Below the pieces are notes generated by a model. The model was not told the origin of the DNA, made no database searches, and saw nothing but the letters and a program-made list of their open reading frames with translations. The translations under genes and the position numbers were made by a program. 64,000 bases of DNA from Roseiarcus sp963809245 (GTDB lineage: Bacteria > Pseudomonadota > Alphaproteobacteria > Rhizobiales > Beijerinckiaceae), in the NCBI GenBank assembly GCA_963809245.1, contig CAWEIU010000001.1:496001-560000 (forward strand), in the 5' to 3' direction. Position 1 is the stretch's first letter. Each line of letters opens with the position of its first letter. Shown one piece after another: positions 51,112 through 60,692 of the stretch.

Positions 51112-51141
51112 TAAAAAAAGCCCGCCGACGTGCGGCGGGCT
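51112..51141 (-). terminator. Rho-independent terminator of the liv operon
   Basis: On the minus strand agcccgccg (51133-51141 in complement) pairs with cggcgggct (51119-51127), loop of five, followed by a run of seven T (51112-51118). It lies 34 bases after the livK-like stop codon and is the strongest terminator in the window. Confidence 0.9.
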
Positions 51142-51175
51142 CCACTGTGTTGCGGGCGTTCGGCCTGAGGCGAGA

Positions 51176-52291
51176 TCACATCTGGTGATAGGTGACCTTG
51201 CCGTCCGGGTCCTTCTTCCAGACGTACCACACGTAGTCCGCCGTCGTGCGATCGCCCTTCTTGTCGTAGGAGATGTCGCCGAGGACGGTGTGGAACGCCA
51301 TGCCGGAGTGCATCACTTCCGCGACCTTCTTGGGGTCGAGCACGCCGGCCTTCTCGGCCGCCTGCTTGATAATCTGCATCGCGGCGTAGGAGTACAGCGT
51401 ATAGCCTTCCGGCTCGAAGCCCTTGGCCTTGATTTCCTCGACGATCGCCTTGGCGTTCGGGTTGTTGCGCGGCTCGGGGCCGAACGACATAAGCGTGCCT
51501 TCGACGCCGGGGCCGCCGATCGAGGCGAACTCGTTGTCGGTGATGCCGTCGCCGGAAATCATGACGGTCTTCATGCCCTGGTCGCGCATCTGGCGCACGA
51601 TGAGGCCGCCCTCTGTGTGGAGGCCGCCCCACATCACGTAGTCGGCGCCGGCGGCCTTGATCTTGGAGACGATCGCCGAATAGTCCTTCTCGCCGGGGTT
51701 GACGCCCTCGTACAGCACTTCCTTTTTGCCGCCGGCGTTCATGAAGCCCTTGGCGGCGTCGGCGAGGCCCTGGCCGTAAGGCGTCTTGTCGTGAACGATG
51801 GCGATCTTGGCGTCCTTGAGCTTGGTGAGGGCCAGATCGGCCCACAGCTTGCCCTGCTGGTCGTCACGGCCGCAGGTGCGGAACGCGTCCCACAGGCCGC
51901 GCTCGGTGACCTTCGGGTTGGTGGCGGACGGGGTGATGAAGAGGACGCCGTTGTCGGCGTAGACTTCCGAAGCCGGGATGGTCACGCCGGAGTTGAAGTG
52001 GCCGACCACGAATTTGACACCGTCGCCGACGAACTTATTCGCGACCGAAACGCCCTGCTTGGGGTCGGAGACGTCGTCGCCTTGCTCGACTTCGATCTTC
52101 TGGCCGAGAATGCCGCCGGCCGCATTGAAGTCGGCCGCGGCTTGCGCGACGCCGGTGGTGAGCTGCGCGCCGAACGAAGCGTTGGGGCCGGTGATCGGAC
52201 CGGCGACGCCGATCTTAACTTGCGCGTTCGCGGCGCCGGCGAAAGCCAGACCCGCCGCGAGCACGAGGCCCGTCAACATATACCGTTTCAT
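51176..52291 (-). CDS. livK: Branched-chain amino acid ABC transporter, substrate-binding protein
   Basis: A 371-residue periplasmic binding protein. It has a signal peptide (residues 1-23, TGLVLAAGLAFAGAANA), then VKIGVAGPITGPNASFGAQLTTG, QGVSVANKFVGDGVKFVVGHFNSG and VGHFNSGVTIPASEVYADN. The far end has KKEVLYEGVNPGEKDYSAIVSKIKAAGADYVMWGG. The type I binding fold is clear and the gene is the last of a complete livHMGF operon, so it binds leucine, isoleucine, valine or related amino acids. A very strong terminator follows. Confidence 0.95.
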   Translation of the reverse strand: MKRYMLTGLVLAAGLAFAGAANAQVKIGVAGPITGPNASFGAQLTTGVAQAAADFNAAGGILGQKIEVEQGDDVSDPKQGVSVANKFVGDGVKFVVGHFNSGVTIPASEVYADNGVLFITPSATNPKVTERGLWDAFRTCGRDDQQGKLWADLALTKLKDAKIAIVHDKTPYGQGLADAAKGFMNAGGKKEVLYEGVNPGEKDYSAIVSKIKAAGADYVMWGGLHTEGGLIVRQMRDQGMKTVMISGDGITDNEFASIGGPGVEGTLMSFGPEPRNNPNAKAIVEEIKAKGFEPEGYTLYSYAAMQIIKQAAEKAGVLDPKKVAEVMHSGMAFHTVLGDISYDKKGDRTTADYVWYVWKKDPDGKVTYHQM

Positions 52292-52448
52292 ATTTCACTC
52301 CCTGTTGTTTGGGGCGCGTTGCCGGACCCCGGGCGGAACCTCCTCCGACCTTGGCGGAGGATAAAAGCGTGTTTTTGAATGGGTGTCACCTGCCCAGCCA
52401 GCCGGTTGGCGCAATTCTTTGGCCCGCAGCGAGCCGTCTTCGGGCGTA

Positions 52449-52793
52449 TCAGCGATCGCGCCAAGAGAGGCCGGACTTTCGGAACGCCCAGGAATATTGC
52501 GTCGCCATCTGACGCGCCCGCATCTCCGAATAGCCGATCCATCCGACGACGAGCAGCAGCGCGAAGTTGACGAGATAATAGTGAAGCGACAGCAGCTCCT
52601 CCTGGAACAGCGCGTAGTGCAGGAACTGCACGGCGCCCGCCAGCGCGGCGGTCGCCGGCGCGAGGCGCCAGATCGGGCTCCACCCCTTCGCCAGCGCGCG
52701 GCCGGTGGCGAAGGCCGCCGCCGAGCCGAGGCCGTCGAGCACGATGAAAGCGAGCAGCCCCGAGTCGGTCGCCGGCCACAGGATTCCGTTCAT
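52449..52793 (-). CDS. DUF6867-like small membrane protein of the liv operon
   Basis: A 114-residue protein with three to four hydrophobic helices (LLAFIVLDGLGSAAAFATG; APATAALAGAVQFLHYALF; LHYYLVNFALLLVVGWIGY) and a short cytosolic tail. It begins one base inside the livF stop and precedes livK, a position in which a small membrane protein of this kind is often found in Hyphomicrobiales liv operons. The role in transport is not known; a permease accessory is possible. Confidence 0.82.
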   Translation of the reverse strand: MNGILWPATDSGLLAFIVLDGLGSAAAFATGRALAKGWSPIWRLAPATAALAGAVQFLHYALFQEELLSLHYYLVNFALLLVVGWIGYSEMRARQMATQYSWAFRKSGLSWRDR

Positions 52794-53557
52794 CAGTGGC
52801 CCCCCTCAAGATAAGCCGCGCGCACTTCCGGCCGCGCCAGCAGCTCGTGGCCGGAGCCCTGCATGGTGATCGCGCCGTTGACCATCACATAGCCGCGATG
52901 GGCGAGCTTCAGCGCATGGAACGCATTCTGCTCGACGAGAAACACCGAGAGGCCCTGCGTGCGGTTGAGCTCGGCGATCGCGCTGAAGATCTGTTTGACG
53001 ACGAGCGGCGCAAGGCCGAGCGAGGGCTCGTCGAGCAGCAACAGGCGTGGACGGCTCATCAGCGCGCGCGCGATGGCGAGCATTTGCTGTTCGCCGCCCG
53101 ACAACGTGCCGCCGCGCTGCTGGGCGCGCTCCTTGAGGCGGGGAAACATCGTAAAGGCGCGTTCGAGGTCCTGGTCGAAATGCGCGAATTTGTCGATCGA
53201 GGCGCCCATCTGGAGGTTTTCGTAGACCGTCATGCGCGGGAAGATGCGCCGCCCTTCAGGCGACTGCGCGATCGACATGCGAGCGATGCGATGGGTCGGC
53301 AGATGGGTGATGTCTTGGCCGTCGAAGGCGATCGAGCCGCGGCGCGCGCGCGGGTTGCCGAAGATCGTCATCATCATCGTCGACTTGCCGGCGCCGTTCG
53401 CGCCAATCAAGGTGACGATTTCGCCCTCGTTGACGTCGAGGTCGACGCCCTTGAGGGCCTGGATCTTGCCATAGAAGGTCTCTACGCCGCGAACCGTCAG
53501 CAGCGGTTTGGGCGCTGGAGCCGGCGCGAGGGTCGCTTGCGCGCTGGTCATGGTCAT
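52793..53557 (-). CDS. livF: Branched-chain amino acid ABC transporter, ATPase LivF
   Basis: A 254-residue ATPase. Walker A is GANGAGKST (residues about 53-61), the signature is LSGGEQQMLAIARA, Walker B is LLLLDEPSLGLAP and the switch His region is SVFLVEQNAFHAL. The N-terminal EGEIVTLIGANGAGKST and the LivF-typical FYGKIQALKGV are present. It overlaps livG by four bases, and its own stop touches the DUF6867-like gene. Together with LivG it powers LivHM. Confidence 0.96.
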   Translation of the reverse strand: MTMTSAQATLAPAPAPKPLLTVRGVETFYGKIQALKGVDLDVNEGEIVTLIGANGAGKSTMMMTIFGNPRARRGSIAFDGQDITHLPTHRIARMSIAQSPEGRRIFPRMTVYENLQMGASIDKFAHFDQDLERAFTMFPRLKERAQQRGGTLSGGEQQMLAIARALMSRPRLLLLDEPSLGLAPLVVKQIFSAIAELNRTQGLSVFLVEQNAFHALKLAHRGYVMVNGAITMQGSGHELLARPEVRAAYLEGGH

Positions 53558-54465
53558 GCGCCGATCTCCGCTTCCACGCTGGCGAGTTCTTCTTCGTCGG
53601 CGACGCCGAGGTAAGCGGCGATCACCTTCGGATCGTTGCGCACTTCATCCGGCGTGCCGTCGGCGATCTTGGTGCCGTAGTCGAGCACCACGATATGATC
53701 GGAAATCTGCATGACGACGGACATGTCGTGCTCGATCAGCAGAATTGACGTCTGGTGATCGTCGCGGATCGAATTGAGCAGGAGGTTGAGTTCGAGCGAT
53801 TCCCTCGGATTGAGGCCTGCGGCCGGCTCGTCGAGGCACAGCATGACGGGCTCGGTGCACATGGCGCGCGCGATCTCGAGCCGGCGCTGCGCGCCATACG
53901 GCAGTTCGCCCGCCGGGTCGTCGGCGCGATTGATCAGGCCGATCTTGTTCAGCCAGTATTTGGCGCGCTCCACCGCCTCGCTCTCGGCGCTGCGATAGGT
54001 CGGGGCGCCGAGGAGGCCGAGAACTGTGAAGCCGCTCGCCGCCATCAGGCTGTTGTGGTGGGCGACCATCAGGTTCTCGAGCACGGTCATGCCTTGGAAC
54101 AGGCGGATGTTCTGAAACGTGCGGGCCACGCGCGCACGCCAGGCGATCTCGTTGCCGGGCATCCGCTCGAGCAAATAAAGCTCGTTGCCCTCGGCTATGG
54201 CGTGTTTCTTTGTCGAGCGCGTGAGCGACTCGACGTCGTCCGCCGACGCCGTTCCGACGCGCGCGAGCGCGAGGCGTCCTTCGGTCGGTTTGTAGAAGCC
54301 GGTCACGCAATTGAAGACGGTGGTCTTGCCGGCGCCGTTGGGGCCGATTAGCGCCGTGATGTCGCCGCGCCCGACCTGAAAAGTGAGATTGTTGACAGCC
54401 ACCAGGCCGCCGAAGCGCATGGTGAGATGCTCGACGACGAGCAGGGGATTGGTCATCCAGCGCAT
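53554..54465 (-). CDS. livG: Branched-chain amino acid ABC transporter, ATPase LivG
   Basis: A 303-residue ATPase with Walker A GPNGAGKTT (about 41-49), signature region ELPYGAQRRLEIARA, Walker B VMLCLDEPAAGLNP and ILLIEHDMSVVM. An insertion of about 35 residues (around ASADDVESLTRSTKKHAIAE) separates Walker A from the ARTFQNIRLF segment, longer than usual. The ATG at 54465 shares its A with the livM stop codon (tgatg), so it is coupled. The open frame further upstream lies over livM and is not real. Confidence 0.95.
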   Translation of the reverse strand: MRWMTNPLLVVEHLTMRFGGLVAVNNLTFQVGRGDITALIGPNGAGKTTVFNCVTGFYKPTEGRLALARVGTASADDVESLTRSTKKHAIAEGNELYLLERMPGNEIAWRARVARTFQNIRLFQGMTVLENLMVAHHNSLMAASGFTVLGLLGAPTYRSAESEAVERAKYWLNKIGLINRADDPAGELPYGAQRRLEIARAMCTEPVMLCLDEPAAGLNPRESLELNLLLNSIRDDHQTSILLIEHDMSVVMQISDHIVVLDYGTKIADGTPDEVRNDPKVIAAYLGVADEEELASVEAEIGA

Positions 54466-56015
54466 CAGCCGTGTCCTTCCTTGACCAGCGAGCCCGACAC
54501 GGCCTTGCGTTCCTTTAGGAATATCGACGGCGCGCGGGTCGAGACGAAGCCGCGCGGCCGAACGATCATCATCACGACCATCGCCAGGCCGAATAGCAGC
54601 CCGCGATACTGCGCCGGATCGAATCCAGGGATGGCGAACAGGTTGAGGGCGGATTCGGGCAGCATCTGGAGCGCCCGCAAGACGAGGACGGCGGCGACGA
54701 GGACGATCGCGACTTGCGCCGCCATCCGCCGCGACCGGATGCAGCCGAACACGATCACCACGAGGCAGATCAGGAAGACGCCGGCGCCGCTCGACATGAT
54801 CGCGCGCAGGAAATCGAGTTCGCGCAGCAATTCGAAGCCGCCGATCAGGAACACCGCCGCCAGGGCGACGCCGATCTGAGAGCCCATGCCGCCCAGCACG
54901 ACAATGGCGAGAATGGTGGCGGATTCGCTGAAGGTGAAGCTTTCGGGACTGATGAAACCCTGACGAACCGCGAAGAACGACCCCGCCAGGCCGCCGAAAA
55001 AGGCGCCGAGCGCGAACGCGGTCAGCTTGGTGTTGGTCGTGTTGATGCCGAGCGAGCGGCAGGCGATCTCGTCCTCGCGCAGCGCTTCCCAGGCGCGTCC
55101 GATGGGCAGGCGGCGCAAGCGCATCGAGACGAGATTGGTGATCAGCGCAAGGCACAGAATGACGTAGTAGAGGAACATCTTGCCGTGCAGGGGCGAGTAG
55201 TCCATGTGGAAAAATTCATCGAAGCCGCCCGGCTGATCGGCGAAGCGTAGACCGAAGAAGGTGACCTTCGGAATTGAGGCGATGCCCGCGCCGCCCCCCG
55301 TAAAGTCGACCCAGTTGACGAGGATCGTGCGAATGATCTCGCCGAACGCGAGCGTGACGATGGCGAGATAATCGCCGCGCAGGCGCAGCACGGGGAAGCC
55401 CAGCAGCATGCCCCACAAAGCGGCGAGGACGCCGGCCAGCGGCAGGCAGATCCAAAACGAGAGCCCGAATGTGGTCGCGAGCAGGGCGTAGGAATAGGCC
55501 CCGACCGCGTAGAAGGCGACGTAGCCGAGGTCGAGCAGGCCAGCCAGCCCGACGACGATGTTGAGGCCCCAGCCGAGCATCACATAGATGAGGATCTGGA
55601 TGCCGTAGCTATCCACCCATTTGAGCGCGCCGCCCGATCCGAGCGCGGCGAGGATCGCGAAGGGATAGAGGAACAGGACGATGAGGCCGATCGCCGGCAA
55701 GTATTTCGAACCTGCGGCCCGCACCGCCTCCGGGATCAGCGGGCCGGTCCGCGCCTCTTTCGTCCCGCCGGCCGACAGATTGAGGGCGGCGAGCCGCCCG
55801 AAGAAGGCGAGCAGCGCGAAGATCGCGACTGCGCCGGGGCGCGGCGTCGCGTGCAGCACGCCGTTGTTGTCCGAGTCCGCGCGCAGGAGCACGATCGGCA
55901 CGCAGAGCAGCGCGGTGAGGACCGCCGCCGCGCAGGCGTCCTTTAGTCGCGCGCTGAGCGCCGCGTCTTTCGATACGGGGATCGCCGAGGTCTGGGAGAC
56001 GGCCGTCATCGTCAC
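54465..56015 (-). CDS. livM: Branched-chain amino acid ABC transporter, permease LivM
   Basis: A 516-residue permease with about ten membrane helices. Conserved features include LLGFPVLRLRGDYLAIVTLAFGEIIRTIL, the coupling helix GRAWEALREDEIACRSLGINTTNTKL (EAA-like contact for LivG/LivF), and GGMGSQIGVALAAVFLIGGF. The first 130 residues add extra helices and a charged loop compared with short LivM forms, a common long variant. It overlaps livH by four bases. Confidence 0.95.
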   Translation of the reverse strand: MTMTAVSQTSAIPVSKDAALSARLKDACAAAVLTALLCVPIVLLRADSDNNGVLHATPRPGAVAIFALLAFFGRLAALNLSAGGTKEARTGPLIPEAVRAAGSKYLPAIGLIVLFLYPFAILAALGSGGALKWVDSYGIQILIYVMLGWGLNIVVGLAGLLDLGYVAFYAVGAYSYALLATTFGLSFWICLPLAGVLAALWGMLLGFPVLRLRGDYLAIVTLAFGEIIRTILVNWVDFTGGGAGIASIPKVTFFGLRFADQPGGFDEFFHMDYSPLHGKMFLYYVILCLALITNLVSMRLRRLPIGRAWEALREDEIACRSLGINTTNTKLTAFALGAFFGGLAGSFFAVRQGFISPESFTFSESATILAIVVLGGMGSQIGVALAAVFLIGGFELLRELDFLRAIMSSGAGVFLICLVVIVFGCIRSRRMAAQVAIVLVAAVLVLRALQMLPESALNLFAIPGFDPAQYRGLLFGLAMVVMMIVRPRGFVSTRAPSIFLKERKAVSGSLVKEGHG

Positions 56016-56926
56016 ACCTTCTCGATTTCGGGCCGGCCCAGAATGCCGGAGGGCATGAAGATGAGGGTGATCGCCAGGATCGAGAAGGCGGCGACGTCCT
56101 TGTAGTCGGACGAGAAATAGGCCGACCAGAACACTTCGATGAGGCCGATCATCAGGCCGCCGAGGACGGCGCCGGGCAACGAGCCGATGCCGCCGAGCAC
56201 CGCCGCGGTGAACGCCTTGATGCCGGGAAGGAAGCCGTCGGAGAAGTTCACGACGCCGTAGTACATCATGTAGAGCGTGCCAGCGACCGCCGCGAGCGCG
56301 GCGCCGATGACGAAGGTGATCGAGATCGTCCGGTCAACGTCGACGCCGATCAGCGCCGCCATCTTGCGGTCCTGTTCGCAGGCGCGCTGCGCGCGGCCCA
56401 GCGCCGTCTTCTGCACCAGCCACCAGAAGCCGAACAGCAGGATGGCGGTCACCGCCATGATGACGATCTGGCGGTATTGCAGGACGATGTTGTGCCCGGC
56501 GCCGCCGACGTTGATGATGTTCGTGAACATCGGCGGCACCGGCTTATTCCGGGGGCCCTGCGACACTTGGACGAAGTTCGAGAGGAACGTCGACATGCCG
56601 ATGGCCGAAATCAGCGGCGCCAGGCGGAACGAGCCGCGTAGCGGCCGGTAGGCGATCCGCTCGATGCTCCAGTTCCAGATCGAGGTCAGCACCATGGCCG
56701 CGACCAGCACGACAATGAAGGCCAGCGGCAGCGAGGCGACGCCGAAAACCTGCGTCAGGACGAGAAAAACCAGCAGGGCGATGAAAGCCGAAAGCATGAA
56801 CACGTCGCCGTGAGCGAAATTGATCATGCCGATGATGCCGAACACCATCGTATAGCCGATGGCGATGAGCCCGTAGACCGACCCTAACGTCAGCCCGTTG
56901 ATCAATTGCTGAACGAAATTGTCCAT
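56012..56926 (-). CDS. livH: Branched-chain amino acid ABC transporter, permease LivH
   Basis: A 304-residue permease with about eight helices. It starts MDNFVQQLINGLTLGSVYGLIAIGYTMVFGIIGMINFAHGD, typical of LivH, and contains the ATPase-contact segment QRACEQDRKMAALIGVDVDR and the later FLPGIKAFTAAVLGGIGSLPGAVLGG. It is the first gene of the minus-strand liv operon; about 775 bases of noncoding DNA lie upstream. Confidence 0.96.
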   Translation of the reverse strand: MDNFVQQLINGLTLGSVYGLIAIGYTMVFGIIGMINFAHGDVFMLSAFIALLVFLVLTQVFGVASLPLAFIVVLVAAMVLTSIWNWSIERIAYRPLRGSFRLAPLISAIGMSTFLSNFVQVSQGPRNKPVPPMFTNIINVGGAGHNIVLQYRQIVIMAVTAILLFGFWWLVQKTALGRAQRACEQDRKMAALIGVDVDRTISITFVIGAALAAVAGTLYMMYYGVVNFSDGFLPGIKAFTAAVLGGIGSLPGAVLGGLMIGLIEVFWSAYFSSDYKDVAAFSILAITLIFMPSGILGRPEIEKV

Positions 56927-57701
56927 TCGTCAACGCGCCCCCGAGTTTTCCGTCCCTTATGCAGGAACCGCGCCAACATAATGTCGGCCGGCCCTGTCGT
57001 CGTCGTTCGGCTGCGGCGCGCTCGCGTCGCGGCCAATCCGCTAGTGTCCAATTGAGCTTAGCAACGGCGCGCGCGCACGGCAATCGCCGCAACTCGCTTT
57101 CCTTGCCGCCCTCGCCGCGCCGTTCGACGTTCGTCGACGGCGTGGCGTCGCGCCGGTCTCTTCCGCCCCGCCGCACCCGATTTTCGCGCAATCCTTCGCC
57201 AAAACTGTTCGAGCGAAGTAATGCCCGCGATACTATTCGATCCTCAATCCGTACACGAGAGACTTTTATCTATAGACGACGAGAAATTGTGCGCGAGGGG
57301 CCAGGTTCACTTTCAACCCGCTTGTCCACAATCGCCGGCGCCGCCATCGCCGACGGATGCGCCGTCCGCCACGCTTGGGAGCCGCGGAAGCTGAGCTTTT
57401 GCTCAAAATAGCGTCATTCGCTCAGAAACTGGCCTCCAGGCGACCGCGCGTCCAATCGCCTGCCGGGACCGGCCCTACTGCTGGGGCGTCGCCTCCCGCC
57501 GCGCCCGGGGCGACGCCATATGCGCCGGCGGAGTCGCAAGCGATTGACGAAAGCCGCATGTTTCGCCACGCTGCGATCACTCCGCGGTCGCGCAATTGAC
57601 GGCCCATCAAGTCGTTGCGTCTCGCGCCGCGAGAGCCAGGAGCCGCGGCGACCAGCGGACGCATTCCGCTGCCGCTGGCGGCGCGCAAGGGAGGACGAAC
57701 C
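56927..57701. other. Long intergenic region between liv and cox-like operons
   Basis: This 775-base stretch separates the divergent livH and coxS-like genes. It contains no RNA gene, repeat family or convincing protein. The open frames on either strand here (such as 56959-57411 plus and 57414-58145 minus) are Arg- or Pro-rich and look like shadow frames. The part at about 57190-57310 is AT-richer (including ttttatctatagacg) and probably holds promoters for both operons. Confidence 0.55.
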
Positions 57702-58196
<495 letters not shown>

Positions 58197-58285
58197 ACCC
58201 TTTTGCTTTTAGCGCCGGACCGGCCCGATGGGGCTCGGCGGCGAACGGCCGTAACAACCATAACAGCGACAATTGGGAGTGTTGC

Positions 58286-60652
58286 ATGAACGCGACCGGC
58301 ATTGGCGCATCCGTCAAGCGCAAGGAAGACATCCGCTTCATCACGGGCAAGGGTCATTACACCGACGACATCAATCGTCACGGGCAGGCCTACGCCTATT
58401 TCGTGCGCTCGCCGCAGGCGCATGCGACGATCAACGGTTTCGATCTCGAGGCGGCGCACAGTTCGCCCGGCGTCGTCGCGATCTTCACCGGCGCGGACGC
58501 GGCCGCCGACAAGATCGGCGCGCATGTCTGCGGCTGGACCATTCATTCCAAGGACGGCTCGCCGATGAAGATCGGAGCGTTTCCCGCTCTGGCGCACGGC
58601 AAAGCGCTCTATGTCGGCGACCCCGTCGCCGTCGTCATCGCCGACACTTATTTGCAAGCCAAGGACGCGGCGGAGAAGATCGTCGTCGACTATGGCGTGC
58701 TGCCGGCCGCCGTCGACACCGCGAGCGCCGCCAATCCAGGCCAGCCGCAGGTGCACGACTTCGCGCCGAACAACACCGTCTATAATTGGCATGTCGGCGA
58801 CAAGGCCGCGACGGACGCCGTTTTCGCCAAGGCGGCCCACGTGACCAAGTTCGACCTCGTCAACAACCGCGTCATTCCCAACGCGATGGAGCCGCGCGCC
58901 GCGCTCGGCGAATACGATTCCGGCTCCGACGTCACGACGCTCTATACGACGAGCCAGAACCCGCACGTCGCCCGCCTGGTGCTTTCCGCCTTCCAGGGCA
59001 TCGCGCCCGAGAACAAGCTGCGCGTCGTCGCGCCCGACGTCGGCGGCGGCTTCGGCTCAAAGATCTTCATCTACAACGAGGAGACCGTCTGCGCCTGGGC
59101 GGCCAAGAAGATCGATCGGCCGGTGAAATGGACGGCGGAGCGGACGGAATCCTTCCTCACCGACGCGCACGGCCGCGACCATGTCTCGCACGCCGAGCTC
59201 GCGCTCGACGCCAACGGCAAGATGCTCGGGCTTCGCGTCCACACGATCGCCAATCTCGGCGCCTATCCCTCGACCTTCTGGTCGGTGGTGCCGACCTATC
59301 TCTACGCGATCCTCCTGTCCGGTCAGTACGACATTCCGGCCATCTACGCCGAGGTCGACGCGGTCTACACCAACACCGCGCCGGTCGATGCGGTTCGCGG
59401 CGCCGGACGGCCGGAGGCGACGTTCCTCGTCGAGCGCATTGTCGAGATCGCTGCGCGGGAGACCGGACGCGACCCCGCCGAATTCCGCCGGGCGAATTTC
59501 ATCAAGACGTTCCCACATCAGACGCCGGTGATCTTGTGCTATGACGCCGGCGACTACGTCTCCGCGCTCGACAAGGCGCTGGCCGCCGCCGACTACAAGG
59601 GCGTCGGCGAGCGCAAGGCGGCTTCCGCCGCCAAGGGTAAGCTGCGCGGCATCGGCTTCTCCGCCTATATCGAGGCGTGCGGCCTTGCGCCGTCGGCGGC
59701 GGTCGGTTCGCTCGGCTCCGGCGTCGGCCTCTGGGAATCGGCGGAGGTGCGCGTCAATCCGGTGGGCACCGTCGAGGTCTTGACCGGCTCGCACAGCCAC
59801 GGGCAGGGCCACGAGACGACCTTCGCGCAGCTCGTCTCGTCGCGTCTCGGCATCCCGTTCGAGAATGTCTCGGTCGTGCACGGCGACACCGACAAGGTGC
59901 AGTTCGGCATGGGCAGCTACGGCTCGCGCTCCGGCGCGGTCGGCATGTCCGCGATCTCGAAGGCGCTCGATAAGATCGAGGCCAAGGCGAAGAAGGTCGC
60001 CGGCCATGTGCTGGAGGCCTCCGACCAGGACATCGAGTTCAAGGAGGGCAAGTTCACCGTCAAGGGAACGGACAAGTCGATCGACTTCGCCGCGGTCGCG
60101 CTGCAAGCCTATGTCGCGCACAAGTTCAATGGACAGGAGCTCGAGCCCGGCCTGAAGGAAGGCGCCTTCTGGGATCCGACCAATTTCACCTTCCCGGCGG
60201 GCGTCCACATCTGCGAACTCGAGGTCGATCCGCAAACCGGCGTCGTGACGATCGACCGATGGACGGCGGTCGACGACTTCGGCAAGCTGATCAATCCGAT
60301 GATCGTCGAGGGGCAGGTGCACGGCGGCGTCGCGCACGGCATCGGCCAGGCGCTGCACGAAAACGCGGTCTACGACGCCGACGGCCAGCTCGTGACCGCG
60401 AGTTTCATGGACTATTGCATGCCGCGCGCCGACGATCTGCCGTCCTTCCATATCGAGACGATCGAGACCCCGTGCCCCTCGAACCCGCTCGGGATCAAAG
60501 GCTGCGGCGAAGCGGGCGCGATCGCTTCGCCGCCGGCGGTGATCAATGCGATCACCGACGCGCTCGGCCATGAGAACGTCGCCATGCCGGCGACGCCGCA
60601 AGTCGTCTGGCGCGCTGCGCAAAACGCCGCGATGAAGCGCGCCGCGGAGTGA
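58286..60652 (+). CDS. coxL: Molybdenum hydroxylase large subunit, form II CODH-like
   Basis: A 788-residue catalytic subunit that binds the Mo-cytosine-dinucleotide cofactor. The cofactor and substrate parts are GGGFGSKIFIYNEETV, GGSH-type LTGSHSHGQGHETT and the catalytic Glu E742 in IKGCGEAGAIASPPAVINA. The active-site loop is A369-VRGAGR (form II CoxL has AYRGAGR; form I has AYRCSFR with the Cu-ligand Cys). The Cys that holds copper in true CO dehydrogenase is absent, so CO oxidation is doubtful; oxidation of an aldehyde or N-heterocycle is likelier. ATG at 58286 follows ttgggag. Confidence 0.93.
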   Translation: MNATGIGASVKRKEDIRFITGKGHYTDDINRHGQAYAYFVRSPQAHATINGFDLEAAHSSPGVVAIFTGADAAADKIGAHVCGWTIHSKDGSPMKIGAFPALAHGKALYVGDPVAVVIADTYLQAKDAAEKIVVDYGVLPAAVDTASAANPGQPQVHDFAPNNTVYNWHVGDKAATDAVFAKAAHVTKFDLVNNRVIPNAMEPRAALGEYDSGSDVTTLYTTSQNPHVARLVLSAFQGIAPENKLRVVAPDVGGGFGSKIFIYNEETVCAWAAKKIDRPVKWTAERTESFLTDAHGRDHVSHAELALDANGKMLGLRVHTIANLGAYPSTFWSVVPTYLYAILLSGQYDIPAIYAEVDAVYTNTAPVDAVRGAGRPEATFLVERIVEIAARETGRDPAEFRRANFIKTFPHQTPVILCYDAGDYVSALDKALAAADYKGVGERKAASAAKGKLRGIGFSAYIEACGLAPSAAVGSLGSGVGLWESAEVRVNPVGTVEVLTGSHSHGQGHETTFAQLVSSRLGIPFENVSVVHGDTDKVQFGMGSYGSRSGAVGMSAISKALDKIEAKAKKVAGHVLEASDQDIEFKEGKFTVKGTDKSIDFAAVALQAYVAHKFNGQELEPGLKEGAFWDPTNFTFPAGVHICELEVDPQTGVVTIDRWTAVDDFGKLINPMIVEGQVHGGVAHGIGQALHENAVYDADGQLVTASFMDYCMPRADDLPSFHIETIETPCPSNPLGIKGCGEAGAIASPPAVINAITDALGHENVAMPATPQVVWRAAQNAAMKRAAE

Positions 60653-60692
60653 CTGCGGTCGCCGCCTCGTTCCCTTTTTTGGAGGTTTCGCC

